Assembly: GCF_017876795.1 (NCBI RefSeq)
Contig: NZ_JAGIOR010000003.1
Span: 372,001-436,000 of the forward strand
Direction: 5' to 3'
From: Rhizobium leguminosarum
Lineage (GTDB): Bacteria > Pseudomonadota > Alphaproteobacteria > Rhizobiales > Rhizobiaceae
Length of the DNA: 64,000 nt
This document shows, piece by piece, positions 15,610-23,688 of this stretch. The stretch's first letter is position 1. The number at the start of each line of letters is the position of its first letter. The translations under genes were made by a program, and so were the position numbers. Below the pieces are notes generated by a model. The model made no database searches and was not told where the DNA came from. It saw only the letters and a list, made by a program, of their open reading frames with translations.

Positions 15610-17513
15610 CCGAACTTGCGATCAACCAAGCGACGCATGCTCCGGAACCCTCCCAGGAGCCGTTTCTTGTCCCGGTTCTGACCGGATATCGGCGGGCCGA
15701 ATATTTGTTCTTGGCCGCCGTATGGGCCTGCGCCTTCGCCTATTTCTGGATTTGGTGGCTGGAGCCGCACCATCACGTCGATGCTTTCGGCACAATTACG
15801 GTGAGCCTCGTTCTTGCCTGGGTTACCGCTCTGCCGGCCTATTTCATCGTCGTCTTCTATCGGGCGGCAAGACCGAACGGTCCCTTGCGCCTGCCGGCGG
15901 GCAGCCGAGTGGCCATGGTCGTGACCAAGGCGCCGGCGGAACCCTTCTCGGTCGTCAGTGAAACCCTGCTGGCAATGCTTGCCCAGGAGGTGGAACACGA
16001 CACCTGGCTTGCCGACGAAGACCCTTCCCCCGAGACTCTCGACTGGTGCTCCGCGCACGGGGTCTTCGTCTCGACCCGCAAGGGGCGATCCGATTACCAT
16101 CGGACGTCGTGGCCCCGACGCACGCGGTGCAAGGAAGGCAACCTCGCCTTCTTTTACGACCACTACGGCTACAGCCGCTACGATTTCGTGGCGCAACTCG
16201 ATGCGGATCATGTTCCCGCGCCCGACTATCTCTTCCACATGCTGCGTCCGTTCGCCGATCCAAACGTCGGCTATGTCTCGGCCCCCAGCATTTGCGACAA
16301 GAACGCTTCCGAAAGCTGGTCGGCACGTGGAAGGCTCTATGCCGAGGCCAGCATGCATGGCTCGCTCCAAGCCGGTTACAATGGCGGCCTGGCGCCGCTG
16401 TGCATAGGGTCGCATTACGCGGTACGTACCGTCGCCCTCAAACAGATCGGCGGCCTCGGTCCGGAGTTGGCTGAAGACCACTCGACGACAATGATGATGA
16501 ATGCCGGCGGCTGGCGGGGTGTGCATGCGCTGGATGCCATCGCCCATGGTGACGGCCCCAGAACCTTCAGCGATCTCGTGACGCAGGAATTCCAGTGGTC
16601 GCGCAGCCTGGTCATGGTGCTGTTGCGGTACTCGCCGAGCCTCGTCGGCCGGCTGCCGCCCCGGCTCAAGTTCCAGTTCCTCTTTTCGCAACTCTGGTAT
16701 CCGCTTTTTGCGTTCTTCATGTTGCTCATGTTTGCGATGCCGATCATCGCGCTTGTGCGCGGCCAGAACTTCGTGACGGTGACCTATCTCGATTTCCTCA
16801 CGCATTTCGCGCCGCTTTCTATCGCTCTCGTGGTGATGGCTTATCGCTGGCGCGCCAGCAGTTCGTTCCGCCCGTACGACGCCAAGATCCTGAGCTGGGA
16901 ATGCATGCTCTTTCTCTTCGCGCGCTGGCCCTGGGCGCTCGCCGGTACGCTGGCTGCGGTGCACGATTTTCTCACGGGCTCCTTCGTCGATTTCCGCGTC
17001 ACGCCGAAAGGGCGGTCCGAAGTCGATCTGCTGCCGGCGCGTGTCCTGGCGCCCTACGCTGTGCTGGCGCTGATGGCGGTATTGCCCGCCCTGGCGATCG
17101 GCCATGCCGGCGCCTCCAAGGGGGGCTACTTCTTTACCGTCCTGAACGCGACAATCTACTGCGTGCTGCTTCTGGTCATCGTTGGGCGCCATTCGAAGGA
17201 AAATACGATTGCGGCGGCCCCGCGTTTCTACCGTCCGGCGATGGCGACCGTGCTTCTTGCGCTCGTCGCGCTGCCGGGGGTTGCAACCATCATGCGCGGA
17301 AAGGATGCGGCCGAGGCACTCGCCTGGGGCAGTGGCCGCCTTCAGCTGTTCGAAGAGCGCTACGCCGCCTCCGGTGCAGGCCGGGGCGGGACCGCCCTGC
17401 GCACGATCTTCTTCAAACCACGATGGATTTCCGATCCGGAAGAGATCCAACTGAGAACGGATGCCGCTCACCCGGATTTGCGGCCGAGCCTGGAGGAAGT
17501 ACACAATGTCTAG
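15606..17513 (+). CDS. Membrane glycosyltransferase, GT2 (cellulose-synthase-like)
   Basis: 635 residues with two N-terminal membrane helices (about 33-52 and 62-84), a cytoplasmic GT2 domain, then at least five further helices (about 350-560). GT2 motifs: QLDADH with Asp199/201, AEDHS (290-294) and QEFQWSRS (327-334), a variant of the QxxRW motif of processive synthases. The large catalytic domain and the membrane channel-like C terminus suggest polymerisation and export of a polysaccharide from UDP-sugars made by the two upstream enzymes. It starts at GTG overlapping the galE stop (GTGA). Confidence 0.85.
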   Translation: MTELAINQATHAPEPSQEPFLVPVLTGYRRAEYLFLAAVWACAFAYFWIWWLEPHHHVDAFGTITVSLVLAWVTALPAYFIVVFYRAARPNGPLRLPAGSRVAMVVTKAPAEPFSVVSETLLAMLAQEVEHDTWLADEDPSPETLDWCSAHGVFVSTRKGRSDYHRTSWPRRTRCKEGNLAFFYDHYGYSRYDFVAQLDADHVPAPDYLFHMLRPFADPNVGYVSAPSICDKNASESWSARGRLYAEASMHGSLQAGYNGGLAPLCIGSHYAVRTVALKQIGGLGPELAEDHSTTMMMNAGGWRGVHALDAIAHGDGPRTFSDLVTQEFQWSRSLVMVLLRYSPSLVGRLPPRLKFQFLFSQLWYPLFAFFMLLMFAMPIIALVRGQNFVTVTYLDFLTHFAPLSIALVVMAYRWRASSSFRPYDAKILSWECMLFLFARWPWALAGTLAAVHDFLTGSFVDFRVTPKGRSEVDLLPARVLAPYAVLALMAVLPALAIGHAGASKGGYFFTVLNATIYCVLLLVIVGRHSKENTIAAAPRFYRPAMATVLLALVALPGVATIMRGKDAAEALAWGSGRLQLFEERYAASGAGRGGTALRTIFFKPRWISDPEEIQLRTDAAHPDLRPSLEEVHNV

Positions 17514-18471
17514 CCCATCCACAATAGCCCTGTTGTCGTTAACCGGCCTGTTGCTGTCGGGAGTTGCGGTCCTGCCGACCGCTCTGGGCAGTTTTGCCGA
17601 AGGGCAGCCGCTTGCGATGACGACATCGTCCATCGCGCCGCCGACCAAAATGCCGGTCGTCACGAAGGAGTCGATCACGTTCGGCGCCTATGATCCGCAC
17701 GGAGATTTAGCCGCGTCGCCCGATTCGAAGATCGAACACCTCTTCCTGCCCTGGGAAGACGTCGATCTGCGCACGCTCGCCCTGGCCGACCATTATGCGC
17801 AAGCGCGTGGCCGCACCCTGCTGATCTCGGTCGAGCCCTGGACCTGGTCATCCGATTGGCGCCAAACCTCGCAGGAACTGCTGCACAGCATCCTGGACGG
17901 TTCGCGCGATGCGAACATGGCCGCCGTCTGCTCGACTGCCGCCAAGCTGAAAAGTCCGGTCATCATTCGCTGGGGACAGGAAATGGACGAAACCGACAGC
18001 CAGTTCTCCTGGTCGCATTGGCAGGGCGCCGATTATGCCAAGGCCTATCGGCGGATGGTGGAGGTCTGCAAGGTCCACCTGAAGACGGCAAAATACATGT
18101 GGTCACCGAAGGGTAATGAGGGGCTTCAAGCCTTTTATCCCGGCAACGATGTCGTCGATCTCATCGGGCTCTCGGTCTTTGGCCTGCAGCAATACGACAG
18201 GGACAAGACTGGCAAGGATCAGACGTTTGCAGCGCACCTTGCGCCCGGATACGCCCGTGTCGCTGGTTACGGCAAGCCCATCATGGTTGCCGAACTCGGC
18301 TACGAAGGCGACGATTCATACGTGCGAAACTGGGCTGAGAGCATAACGAAACGCTATCCCCAGTTCCCGGCCCTGAGCGCCGTTATCTACTTCAACGACC
18401 GTGAAGTCTATCCGTGGCCGGACGGCTATGGCCGCCCCGACTGGCGGGTCGTCCGCGAAAGCATCAATTGA
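17506..18471 (+). CDS. Secreted glycoside hydrolase, GH26-like
   Basis: 321 residues with an N-terminal signal sequence or anchor (LLSLTGLLLSGVAVLPTALG). The TIM-barrel domain shows a likely acid/base Glu159 in RWGQEMDE and a likely nucleophile Glu263 in VAELGYE, spaced as in GH26 (clan A) endo-glycanases such as mannanases and lichenases. GGAGG lies upstream of the ATG, which overlaps the end of the GT2 gene. Hydrolases paired with a synthase usually trim or release the polymer in the periplasm. The substrate is not predictable from sequence. Confidence 0.75.
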   Translation: MSSPSTIALLSLTGLLLSGVAVLPTALGSFAEGQPLAMTTSSIAPPTKMPVVTKESITFGAYDPHGDLAASPDSKIEHLFLPWEDVDLRTLALADHYAQARGRTLLISVEPWTWSSDWRQTSQELLHSILDGSRDANMAAVCSTAAKLKSPVIIRWGQEMDETDSQFSWSHWQGADYAKAYRRMVEVCKVHLKTAKYMWSPKGNEGLQAFYPGNDVVDLIGLSVFGLQQYDRDKTGKDQTFAAHLAPGYARVAGYGKPIMVAELGYEGDDSYVRNWAESITKRYPQFPALSAVIYFNDREVYPWPDGYGRPDWRVVRESIN

Positions 18472-18489
18472 ACAAGAAGGAAGCTGAAC

Positions 18490-18996
18490 ATGTCCATGCT
18501 TCAAAAAATGCTCCTGGCCGTGGCCCTCAGCGGTATCGCCACGGCCGCGTCCGCTGCCGGAACCAATGAGCCTGCGGGGATCGAGACCGCAAAGCCGATG
18601 AGCAGTGCGGAAATCTATCAGCTCTACAACCAGAATTCCTGGATGTGGAAAGCCGGTGCCGGCTACTTCTCCACAAAGGCGCGCCGCTTTACCGCCTGGT
18701 CGCGGGAAAACGGCTCGCCGTCTTTCGGTATGGGCCGCTGGTTCATCACGGAGTCGGGTAAACTCTGCTTCAACGCCGACTGGCACGCCAAGACCGGAAC
18801 GGCGACGGCAATCACCTGCTTCAGCCACCGCAAGAAGGGCGGCCTGATCTATCAGAAACGCGAACCGGACGGTCAATGGTACGTTTTCAAGAGCAGACGG
18901 GCACAAGCCACCGACGAATTCGCAAAGCTTCGCCACGGCGACTACGTGAGCTCTCAATTGGGGAGGATTGAGGCGAGCGTCAGTAAGGCCAAGTAA
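18490..18996 (+). CDS. DUF995 family secreted protein
   Basis: 168 residues with a cleavable signal peptide (about residues 1-22, ending ASA-A), then a DUF995 domain: EIYQLYNQNSWMWKAGAGYF, an R-W-F-I segment, Cys pairs around CFNADW and TCFSHRKKG, and QWYVFK. DUF995 proteins are small periplasmic or outer-surface proteins in Rhizobiales with no assigned function. It closes the polysaccharide operon 18 bp after the GH26-like gene (GAAGGAAG before the ATG), which suggests a role in polymer export or attachment. Confidence 0.8.
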   Translation: MSMLQKMLLAVALSGIATAASAAGTNEPAGIETAKPMSSAEIYQLYNQNSWMWKAGAGYFSTKARRFTAWSRENGSPSFGMGRWFITESGKLCFNADWHAKTGTATAITCFSHRKKGGLIYQKREPDGQWYVFKSRRAQATDEFAKLRHGDYVSSQLGRIEASVSKAK

Positions 18997-19008
18997 AGGC
19001 GAAGCAGG

Positions 19009-19074
19009 GGGTTGCGCGCGGCCGAGGCGCCATCTGTGTCCTTGTAGGAGCCGATGCCTGCGCGCAACCCTTTT
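19009..19074 (+). terminator. Long-loop inverted repeat with T-run after the polysaccharide operon
   Basis: A perfect 11-bp inverted repeat, GGGTTGCGCGC (19009-19019) and GCGCGCAACCC (19060-19070), is followed by TTTT on the plus strand and begins 13 bp after the DUF995 stop. The 40-base loop is longer than in a standard terminator, so it may act as a processing or stability hairpin as well as a terminator. Confidence 0.5.
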
Positions 19075-19077
19075 CAT

Positions 19078-19242
19078 AAAAGATCGCTTCAAAGACATAC
19101 AGGCAGTCCGGGCAGTGATCGTCTCATCGTGGTCCAACGGACAAACCGAGGGGCAAATCACCAAGCTCAAGCTGGTAAAGCGCCAGATGTACGGGCGCGG
19201 AAAACTGATCTTCTTCAAGCCCGCCTGATCGGCTCGACATGA
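19078..19242 (+). pseudogene. 3' remnant of an ISL3-family transposase
   Basis: The plus strand encodes WSNGQTEGQITKLKLVKRQMYGRGKL, the conserved C terminus of ISL3-family (IS204/IS1001/IS1096/IS1165) transposases. The last residues (DLLQARLIGST, stop at 19242) lie in another frame, so a frameshift sits near 19200-19210. Only about 50 codons survive, with no matching 5' part. It is a decayed footprint of a former insertion between the polysaccharide operon and the LacI gene. Confidence 0.7.
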
Positions 19243-19357
19243 GTCAATTGCACCAAATCTGCGTCAGAGCCAAGATTGCACGCCGGTAAGGGGTCAGTCT
19301 TGTGCGCCGATTGACAGATAGGTGTTCGGAACACCGAGCAGTGCACGTAAAAGCCGC

Positions 19358-19400
19358 TTGACAAAACGCGTCCGCTGCCATTATGGGGTAATCGATCACC
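19358..19400 (+). promoter_or_regulatory. Promoter and operator of the LacI-type gene
   Basis: TTGACA (19358-19363), a 17-bp spacer and TTATGG (19381-19386) form a good sigma-70-type promoter. The imperfect palindrome GGTAATCGATCACC (19387-19400) directly abuts the -10 and ends just before the ribosome-binding site. This is where an autoregulating LacI-type repressor would bind. A related sequence, GGTAATCGTTTACT, overlaps the start of the solute-binding protein gene at 20462. Confidence 0.6.
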
Positions 19401-19408
19401 CAAGGAGG

Positions 19409-20419
19409 ATGGTGAAGATCGTGGCAGTATCGCTTTCTGACATCGCGGAACGTGCGGGCGTCTCGGTAAAGACGGTTTCCGGCGCATTGCACGGCGGCTC
19501 TGCCCGCATGTCCGACGATACGCGCCAGAAGATCAAGGCCATTGCGGAAGAACTCGGCTATGTGACCAACCTTGCGGCGCGTGGCGTGCGTCAGGGCTGG
19601 CTGCCGCTGGTCGGCGTCGTCTCCGACGGCCTCATCACTTCGCCCTTCGCCACCGAGATCGTGCGTGGCCTCGACGGGGCAGCCCGCAGCGCCGGCATGG
19701 CGGTCTTTGCGGTCAACCACAGAAGCGGCCAGTCTATCGGCTCGGTGCTCGACGAGGTGCAGCAGTTCCGGCCACGCGCCGTTGCTTATGCCGCCATGTA
19801 CCACAAGCATGTGGCCCTGCCGGACAGGTTGACGGGCGCCGTCGGCGTCATGATCAACTGCCGCGAGGCTGCCGGCCGCGTCACCGCGCTGGTGCCGGAC
19901 GAAGAGGGCGGCGCGCGGGAGATCGTGCGTTATCTCCTCGCCGCCGGCCGCCGGCGCATCGCCTTCATCAACCTGCCGGGCATTCTCGCCGGCACGCTAC
20001 GCGAGATGGGGTTTCGTGCGGCGCTTGAGGAGGGGGGCATCGACCCCGTCGGCGTGTTGCCGGCGGTGCGCCGCAGCGTCTACAGCGACCGCGCGCCGAG
20101 CCTCGTTGCCTCTCATGTGGAGGCGCTTCTGAAATCCGGTCAACGGCCTGACGCCATCCTGTGCGGCAATGACCGCGTGGCGATGGAAGTCTATGCGGCG
20201 CTTGCCCGCGCCGGCCTTCGCATTCCGGATGATATCGCGGTGGCAAGCTTCGACAACCAGGTCGAGCTTGCCTCGCGGCTGGACCCGCCATTGACGACGA
20301 TGGCCCTGCCGCACCGCGCCATGGGCCGCCTTGCCATGGAGATCCTCCTGGCCGAGCACCCCGAACCGCCGCATCTGCGGAAACTGCCGTTCCATCTGGT
20401 CGAACGGGCATCCGTCTGA
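19409..20419 (+). CDS. LacI-family transcriptional regulator
   Basis: About 336 residues. An N-terminal helix-turn-helix (SLSDIAERAGVSVKTVSGALHGG) with the hinge helix (YVTNLAARGVRQG) precedes a periplasmic-binding-protein-like effector domain (LVGVVSDG ... CGNDRVAMEVYAAL). AAGGAGG touches the ATG at 19409, so initiation may be at GTG 19412 or 19421 instead. It is followed by a sugar solute-binding protein gene on the same strand and is presumably its repressor. One oddity: the recognition helix has SGALHGG where TVSRALNG is usual. Confidence 0.85.
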   Translation: MVKIVAVSLSDIAERAGVSVKTVSGALHGGSARMSDDTRQKIKAIAEELGYVTNLAARGVRQGWLPLVGVVSDGLITSPFATEIVRGLDGAARSAGMAVFAVNHRSGQSIGSVLDEVQQFRPRAVAYAAMYHKHVALPDRLTGAVGVMINCREAAGRVTALVPDEEGGAREIVRYLLAAGRRRIAFINLPGILAGTLREMGFRAALEEGGIDPVGVLPAVRRSVYSDRAPSLVASHVEALLKSGQRPDAILCGNDRVAMEVYAALARAGLRIPDDIAVASFDNQVELASRLDPPLTTMALPHRAMGRLAMEILLAEHPEPPHLRKLPFHLVERASV

Positions 20420-20458
20420 ACATCGAATAGTGTCTAACAGGAGGAGAATATCAATAGA

Positions 20459-21751
20459 ATGGGTAATCGTTTACTTTATGGACTCTTCGCGTCCGCCGCG
20501 CTGGTTGCAACCGCCAGTCTTGCCGAGGCGAAGACCGTCATCCACGTTATGCACCAGGGCGATCCCGGCTGGGTGAAGGCCTATGGCGACGTTGCCACCC
20601 GCTTCGAGGCCGCCAATCCCGATGTCGATATCGAGATGATCTACGCGCCGCACGATGCCTATAACGAAAAGTTCAGCGCCGCCGTCATGGCCAAGCAGCT
20701 GCCCGATATCATGGAACTCGATGCTCCGTTCCTCGCCAATTATGTCTGGTCCGGCTATCTGCAGCCGGTCAAGCCGCTCATTGACAAGGACCTGCTCGAT
20801 GACATGACGGATTCGAATATCGCCCAGGGCACCTATCCGATCGATAAGGACCTCTATGCGATCGGCCTCACCGACTCCTCGGTCGTGCTCTACGGCAACA
20901 AGAAATATCTTGAAGCCATTGGCGCCCGCATTCCGAAATCGGTCGACGATGCCTGGACCCGCGAGGAATTCGAAGGCTATCTCGAAAAGCTTTCCAAGCT
21001 CGAAGGCGTGAAGTGGCCGATCGACACCTTCCGAGGTTACGGCATCAAGACCGAGTGGATCACCTATGCCTACGGCCCCCTGCTCGAAAGCGCCGGCTGC
21101 GACCTGATCGACCGCAAGACTTGGAAGGCCAGCGGCACGCTCGATGGCGAGGCCTGCGTCAAGGCGCTGACGATGATGCAGGACTGGGTGAAGAAGGGCT
21201 GGGTCGTACCGACTTCGTCGGGCACCAACCAGTTCTACGCCGAGGGACAGCCGGCCGCGCTGGCCATGGGCGGCCACTGGTTCTACGCGGAGGCGTCGGC
21301 AGCGATGAAGGACAATATCGTGGTCATGCCGCTGCCGAAGATCGGCGACAAGGGCGTGAGCCCGAACGGAACCTGGATCTGGGGCATTTCCGCGACTTCG
21401 GAAAACCCCGAGATCGCCGGCAAGTTCCTGAGCTTCCTGCTGAAGGACAAGGCGTACCGGGAATACGCCAAGACCCAGTCCGCCTATCCGGGCCTGAAGA
21501 GCTTCGCCGCCGAATCTCCGCTCTATGCGGAAGGCGGTCCGCTCGCCATCGCCTTTGAGCAGGCTTCCAAGACCGCGATCGCCCGTCCGCCGCACCCGGC
21601 CTATCCGACGATCACCTCGGCCTTTACGCAAGCAGTCGACAAGATCTTCAACGGTGGTGACGCGCAGGAAGCGCTGACGGCCGCTGCCAAGAAGATTGAC
21701 GAGGATATCGAGGACAACGCCGGCTACCCGCCCTTCGACGAGCAGCAGTAA
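20459..21751 (+). CDS. Sugar ABC transporter solute-binding protein (CUT1 type)
   Basis: 430 residues. The signal peptide (residues 1-24, ending LAEA-K) is followed by an extracellular solute-binding family 1 fold (YGNKKYLEAIGARIPKSVDDAWTREEFEGYLEKL; EGQPAALAMGGHWFYAE; AGKFLSFLL). It delivers a sugar or oligosaccharide to an ABC importer. AGGAGG lies about 13 bases upstream. A GC hairpin (GGCCGG TTCT CCGGCC, 21765-21780) after the stop probably limits expression of the following permease. The operon is broken there by a transposon, so the protein has no complete local partner. Confidence 0.9.
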   Translation: MGNRLLYGLFASAALVATASLAEAKTVIHVMHQGDPGWVKAYGDVATRFEAANPDVDIEMIYAPHDAYNEKFSAAVMAKQLPDIMELDAPFLANYVWSGYLQPVKPLIDKDLLDDMTDSNIAQGTYPIDKDLYAIGLTDSSVVLYGNKKYLEAIGARIPKSVDDAWTREEFEGYLEKLSKLEGVKWPIDTFRGYGIKTEWITYAYGPLLESAGCDLIDRKTWKASGTLDGEACVKALTMMQDWVKKGWVVPTSSGTNQFYAEGQPAALAMGGHWFYAEASAAMKDNIVVMPLPKIGDKGVSPNGTWIWGISATSENPEIAGKFLSFLLKDKAYREYAKTQSAYPGLKSFAAESPLYAEGGPLAIAFEQASKTAIARPPHPAYPTITSAFTQAVDKIFNGGDAQEALTAAAKKIDEDIEDNAGYPPFDEQQ

Positions 21752-21764
21752 GGGGTTTTGACGG

Positions 21765-21780
21765 GGCCGGTTCTCCGGCC
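21765..21780 (+). other. Intercistronic hairpin after the solute-binding protein gene
   Basis: A perfect 6-bp GC stem with TTCT loop, 14 bp past the stop and without a T-run. Such hairpins between binding-protein and permease genes typically stabilise the upstream mRNA and lower permease expression. Confidence 0.45.
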
Positions 21781-21823
21781 GGCCCTGGACTATCTCGGGA
21801 GGATGACCGATGAGGAGGAAACA

Positions 21824-22258
21824 ATGACTTTGCAACAGACCTCCACGCCCGCTTTGCGGCGTCCGGCGAAACGCCGCGACAAGCAGCGGCTCTGGCAGGA
21901 AATGGCGATGATCGCGCCTGCCTTTCTGCTTCTGGCGATATTCCTGATCACGCCGTTCCTCTTGTCCTTCTGGACGGCGATGACCAACCAGCCGCTCGTG
22001 CCGCGCCCGACGCCGGTGCGCTTTGTCGGCCTCCTGAATTTCGAGCGCGTCTTCACCGATCCGCTGTTCTGGACCTCGCTGTGGAACGTTACGCGTTTCA
22101 CCTTCTGGGTGCTGCCAGTGCAGTGCGGCCTCGCCTTCCTGACCGCGCTGCTCTTGCACCAGAAGCTGCCGATGCAAAACCTGCTGCGCGGCCTGTTCTT
22201 CCTGCCGGCGATCACCTCCATGGGGCTCCGTGGGCATTTCTGCAATAATACCCGCTAA
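21824..22258 (+). pseudogene. Sugar ABC transporter permease, truncated by Tn3 insertion
   Basis: The genuine part is codons from ATG 21824 (GAGGAGGAAACA upstream) to the transposon edge at 22221: an N-terminal cytoplasmic segment, a first membrane helix (MIAPAFLLLAIFLITPFLLSF), the typical periplasmic loop FVGLLNFERVF and the start of the next helices, ending LPAITSMG. The remaining codons (LRGHFCNNTR, stop 22258) are transposon inverted-repeat sequence. About half of the usual 290-300 residues, including the EAA loop, are missing. The second permease and ATPase genes of this operon are also absent. Confidence 0.85.
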
Positions 22259-22329
22259 GGGAAAGCGAAGTTCGGGTAGAAGCAGGATACGTGTAAAAAC
22301 CGGTCACAAGGAATTTGAACGTGCTGCTT

Positions 22330-23688
22330 TCATCGCCTGAGATCCTGGACTTTGAGTTCTGTCCAGATCCATGAGAAATCATAGGTTGCCATTGGGTCGT
22401 CGGGACCGACGCTGGCGGACCGCATTTCGAGATATTTGAGCCATTCGGCGACTTTTTCGCGGCCGGCCTTGGTCCGAGCGGCGGCGCGCGGGGACTTGTC
22501 GCCGAGCATGCCGACGGGCTCATCGAGGGTGGCACGGTACTGCTTGTCGAGCATGGCGTGGACGAGCTGCGTTGCGATGTCGAGCGGAATATCGTCAGAG
22601 GATGGCTTGCGACCAGCGTAGGCTTCTCTGGCCTGTTCGATGGTCTGAATACTGGTGAGCGGCGTGCGCACCATTTTGCCGAGAACGTTTTGCATCAACT
22701 CGCGGCCCTTTTGCGCCCGTTCGGCAGAATTGACCATGAGAACAAGGGCGCGGCCCTTGATTTCCAGACTGCCGAGGACGGGCGTGCCGTCTTCCATGGT
22801 CATACCAGCAATAAACAGATTGGCATCGCTCGCTCTGGCGGCGTTTGCAGGCGGCCGGCGTCCGAGCCAGTTCCAGAATTGCGGGTTTTCCTGGCGCAGA
22901 TCGTCGATCCCGGCAAGACGCTCGGCGATGTCCTTGTTAGTGATCCCGACCTCAAGGGGAAACCGGACCTCATGGAAGACGATACTGTCACCATCGGTGT
23001 TGTTGACGTCAGGCAGGTCCTCGCCGAGCACTTTGGGCAGAACGTCGAACAACCAGGCATGGGTGAACAGGGGAGCAGCAATGCGCAATGTGTCGTCCTC
23101 GAGCGACAGCTTTTTGCGCGACCGCGGTTTGTTCGAGAGTTCCTTCAGACCTTCGAGCAGGGCCTGGGAAGCTTCCATCGAAAAGGGCAGCAGGCCGCCG
23201 GCGATGAGATGGCTGTCGCCGATCCCGAGGATGCGGGCAGCGATCCTTTCCCATTGATTGAGCGTCTGGGTCGCGGTTGCCTCCTGAACGACGACGGGAT
23301 CGCCGCCCCGGATGAGATCGCGCGCGCGAAATGATTGTCCGGGCACGATATCGCTCACCTCGTAGAGGCTCATGACGGAGGTGCTGAGTGCCTTCATGTA
23401 GGCCTTGCTGCGGGCGGTTTCCTTGAAACCCCGGCGCTTGAGATAAAGATCGACGAAGGTCATGCCGTCGGGTTCAAAGGAAAGCGTGAGGAAATCCTCG
23501 AAGGCGCATCCCCAGAGCGTCATGACCCAGTGGTCGCCGAGAACTTCGCCTAGTTCCTGCTGATCGAGACCAAACTCGTCCATGACGGGCCAGAAATGAT
23601 CGCCCATGACCTCATCGAACTGAAGCGACCAGTCGTCCCGGCTGAGGAATTTGATGAGCCCGTTCAAATTGAAGCTGTTCGCCGTCAT
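22330..23688 (-). CDS. Transposon passenger protein of unknown function, 452 aa
   Basis: The start is supported by AGGAGAG before ATG 23688, which overlaps the stop of the upstream recombinase (ATGA), so the two are translationally coupled. The N-terminal third is acidic and aromatic (DDWSLQFDEVMGDHFWPVMDEF). A middle segment, RARDLIRGGDPVVVQEATATQTLNQW..AARIL, resembles the beta-rich region of SEC-C/YecA-associated proteins, but no SEC-C cysteine motif is present. The C terminus (LDEPVGMLGDKSPRAAARTKAGREKV) looks like the MbcA/ParS/Xre-antitoxin C-terminal motif. No function can be assigned; these resemblances are from memory. Confidence 0.7.
   Translation of the reverse strand: MTANSFNLNGLIKFLSRDDWSLQFDEVMGDHFWPVMDEFGLDQQELGEVLGDHWVMTLWGCAFEDFLTLSFEPDGMTFVDLYLKRRGFKETARSKAYMKALSTSVMSLYEVSDIVPGQSFRARDLIRGGDPVVVQEATATQTLNQWERIAARILGIGDSHLIAGGLLPFSMEASQALLEGLKELSNKPRSRKKLSLEDDTLRIAAPLFTHAWLFDVLPKVLGEDLPDVNNTDGDSIVFHEVRFPLEVGITNKDIAERLAGIDDLRQENPQFWNWLGRRPPANAARASDANLFIAGMTMEDGTPVLGSLEIKGRALVLMVNSAERAQKGRELMQNVLGKMVRTPLTSIQTIEQAREAYAGRKPSSDDIPLDIATQLVHAMLDKQYRATLDEPVGMLGDKSPRAAARTKAGREKVAEWLKYLEMRSASVGPDDPMATYDFSWIWTELKVQDLRR

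Noticed and set aside
15495..17678. 727-codon minus-strand frame opposite the GT2 gene
   Set aside because: Shadow of a high-GC coding strand; the plus-strand product has clear GT2 motifs and operon overlaps.
20471..22237. 588-codon minus-strand frame across the solute-binding protein and permease
   Set aside because: Spans two plus-strand genes and transposon sequence, with no recognisable domain; a GC-driven shadow.
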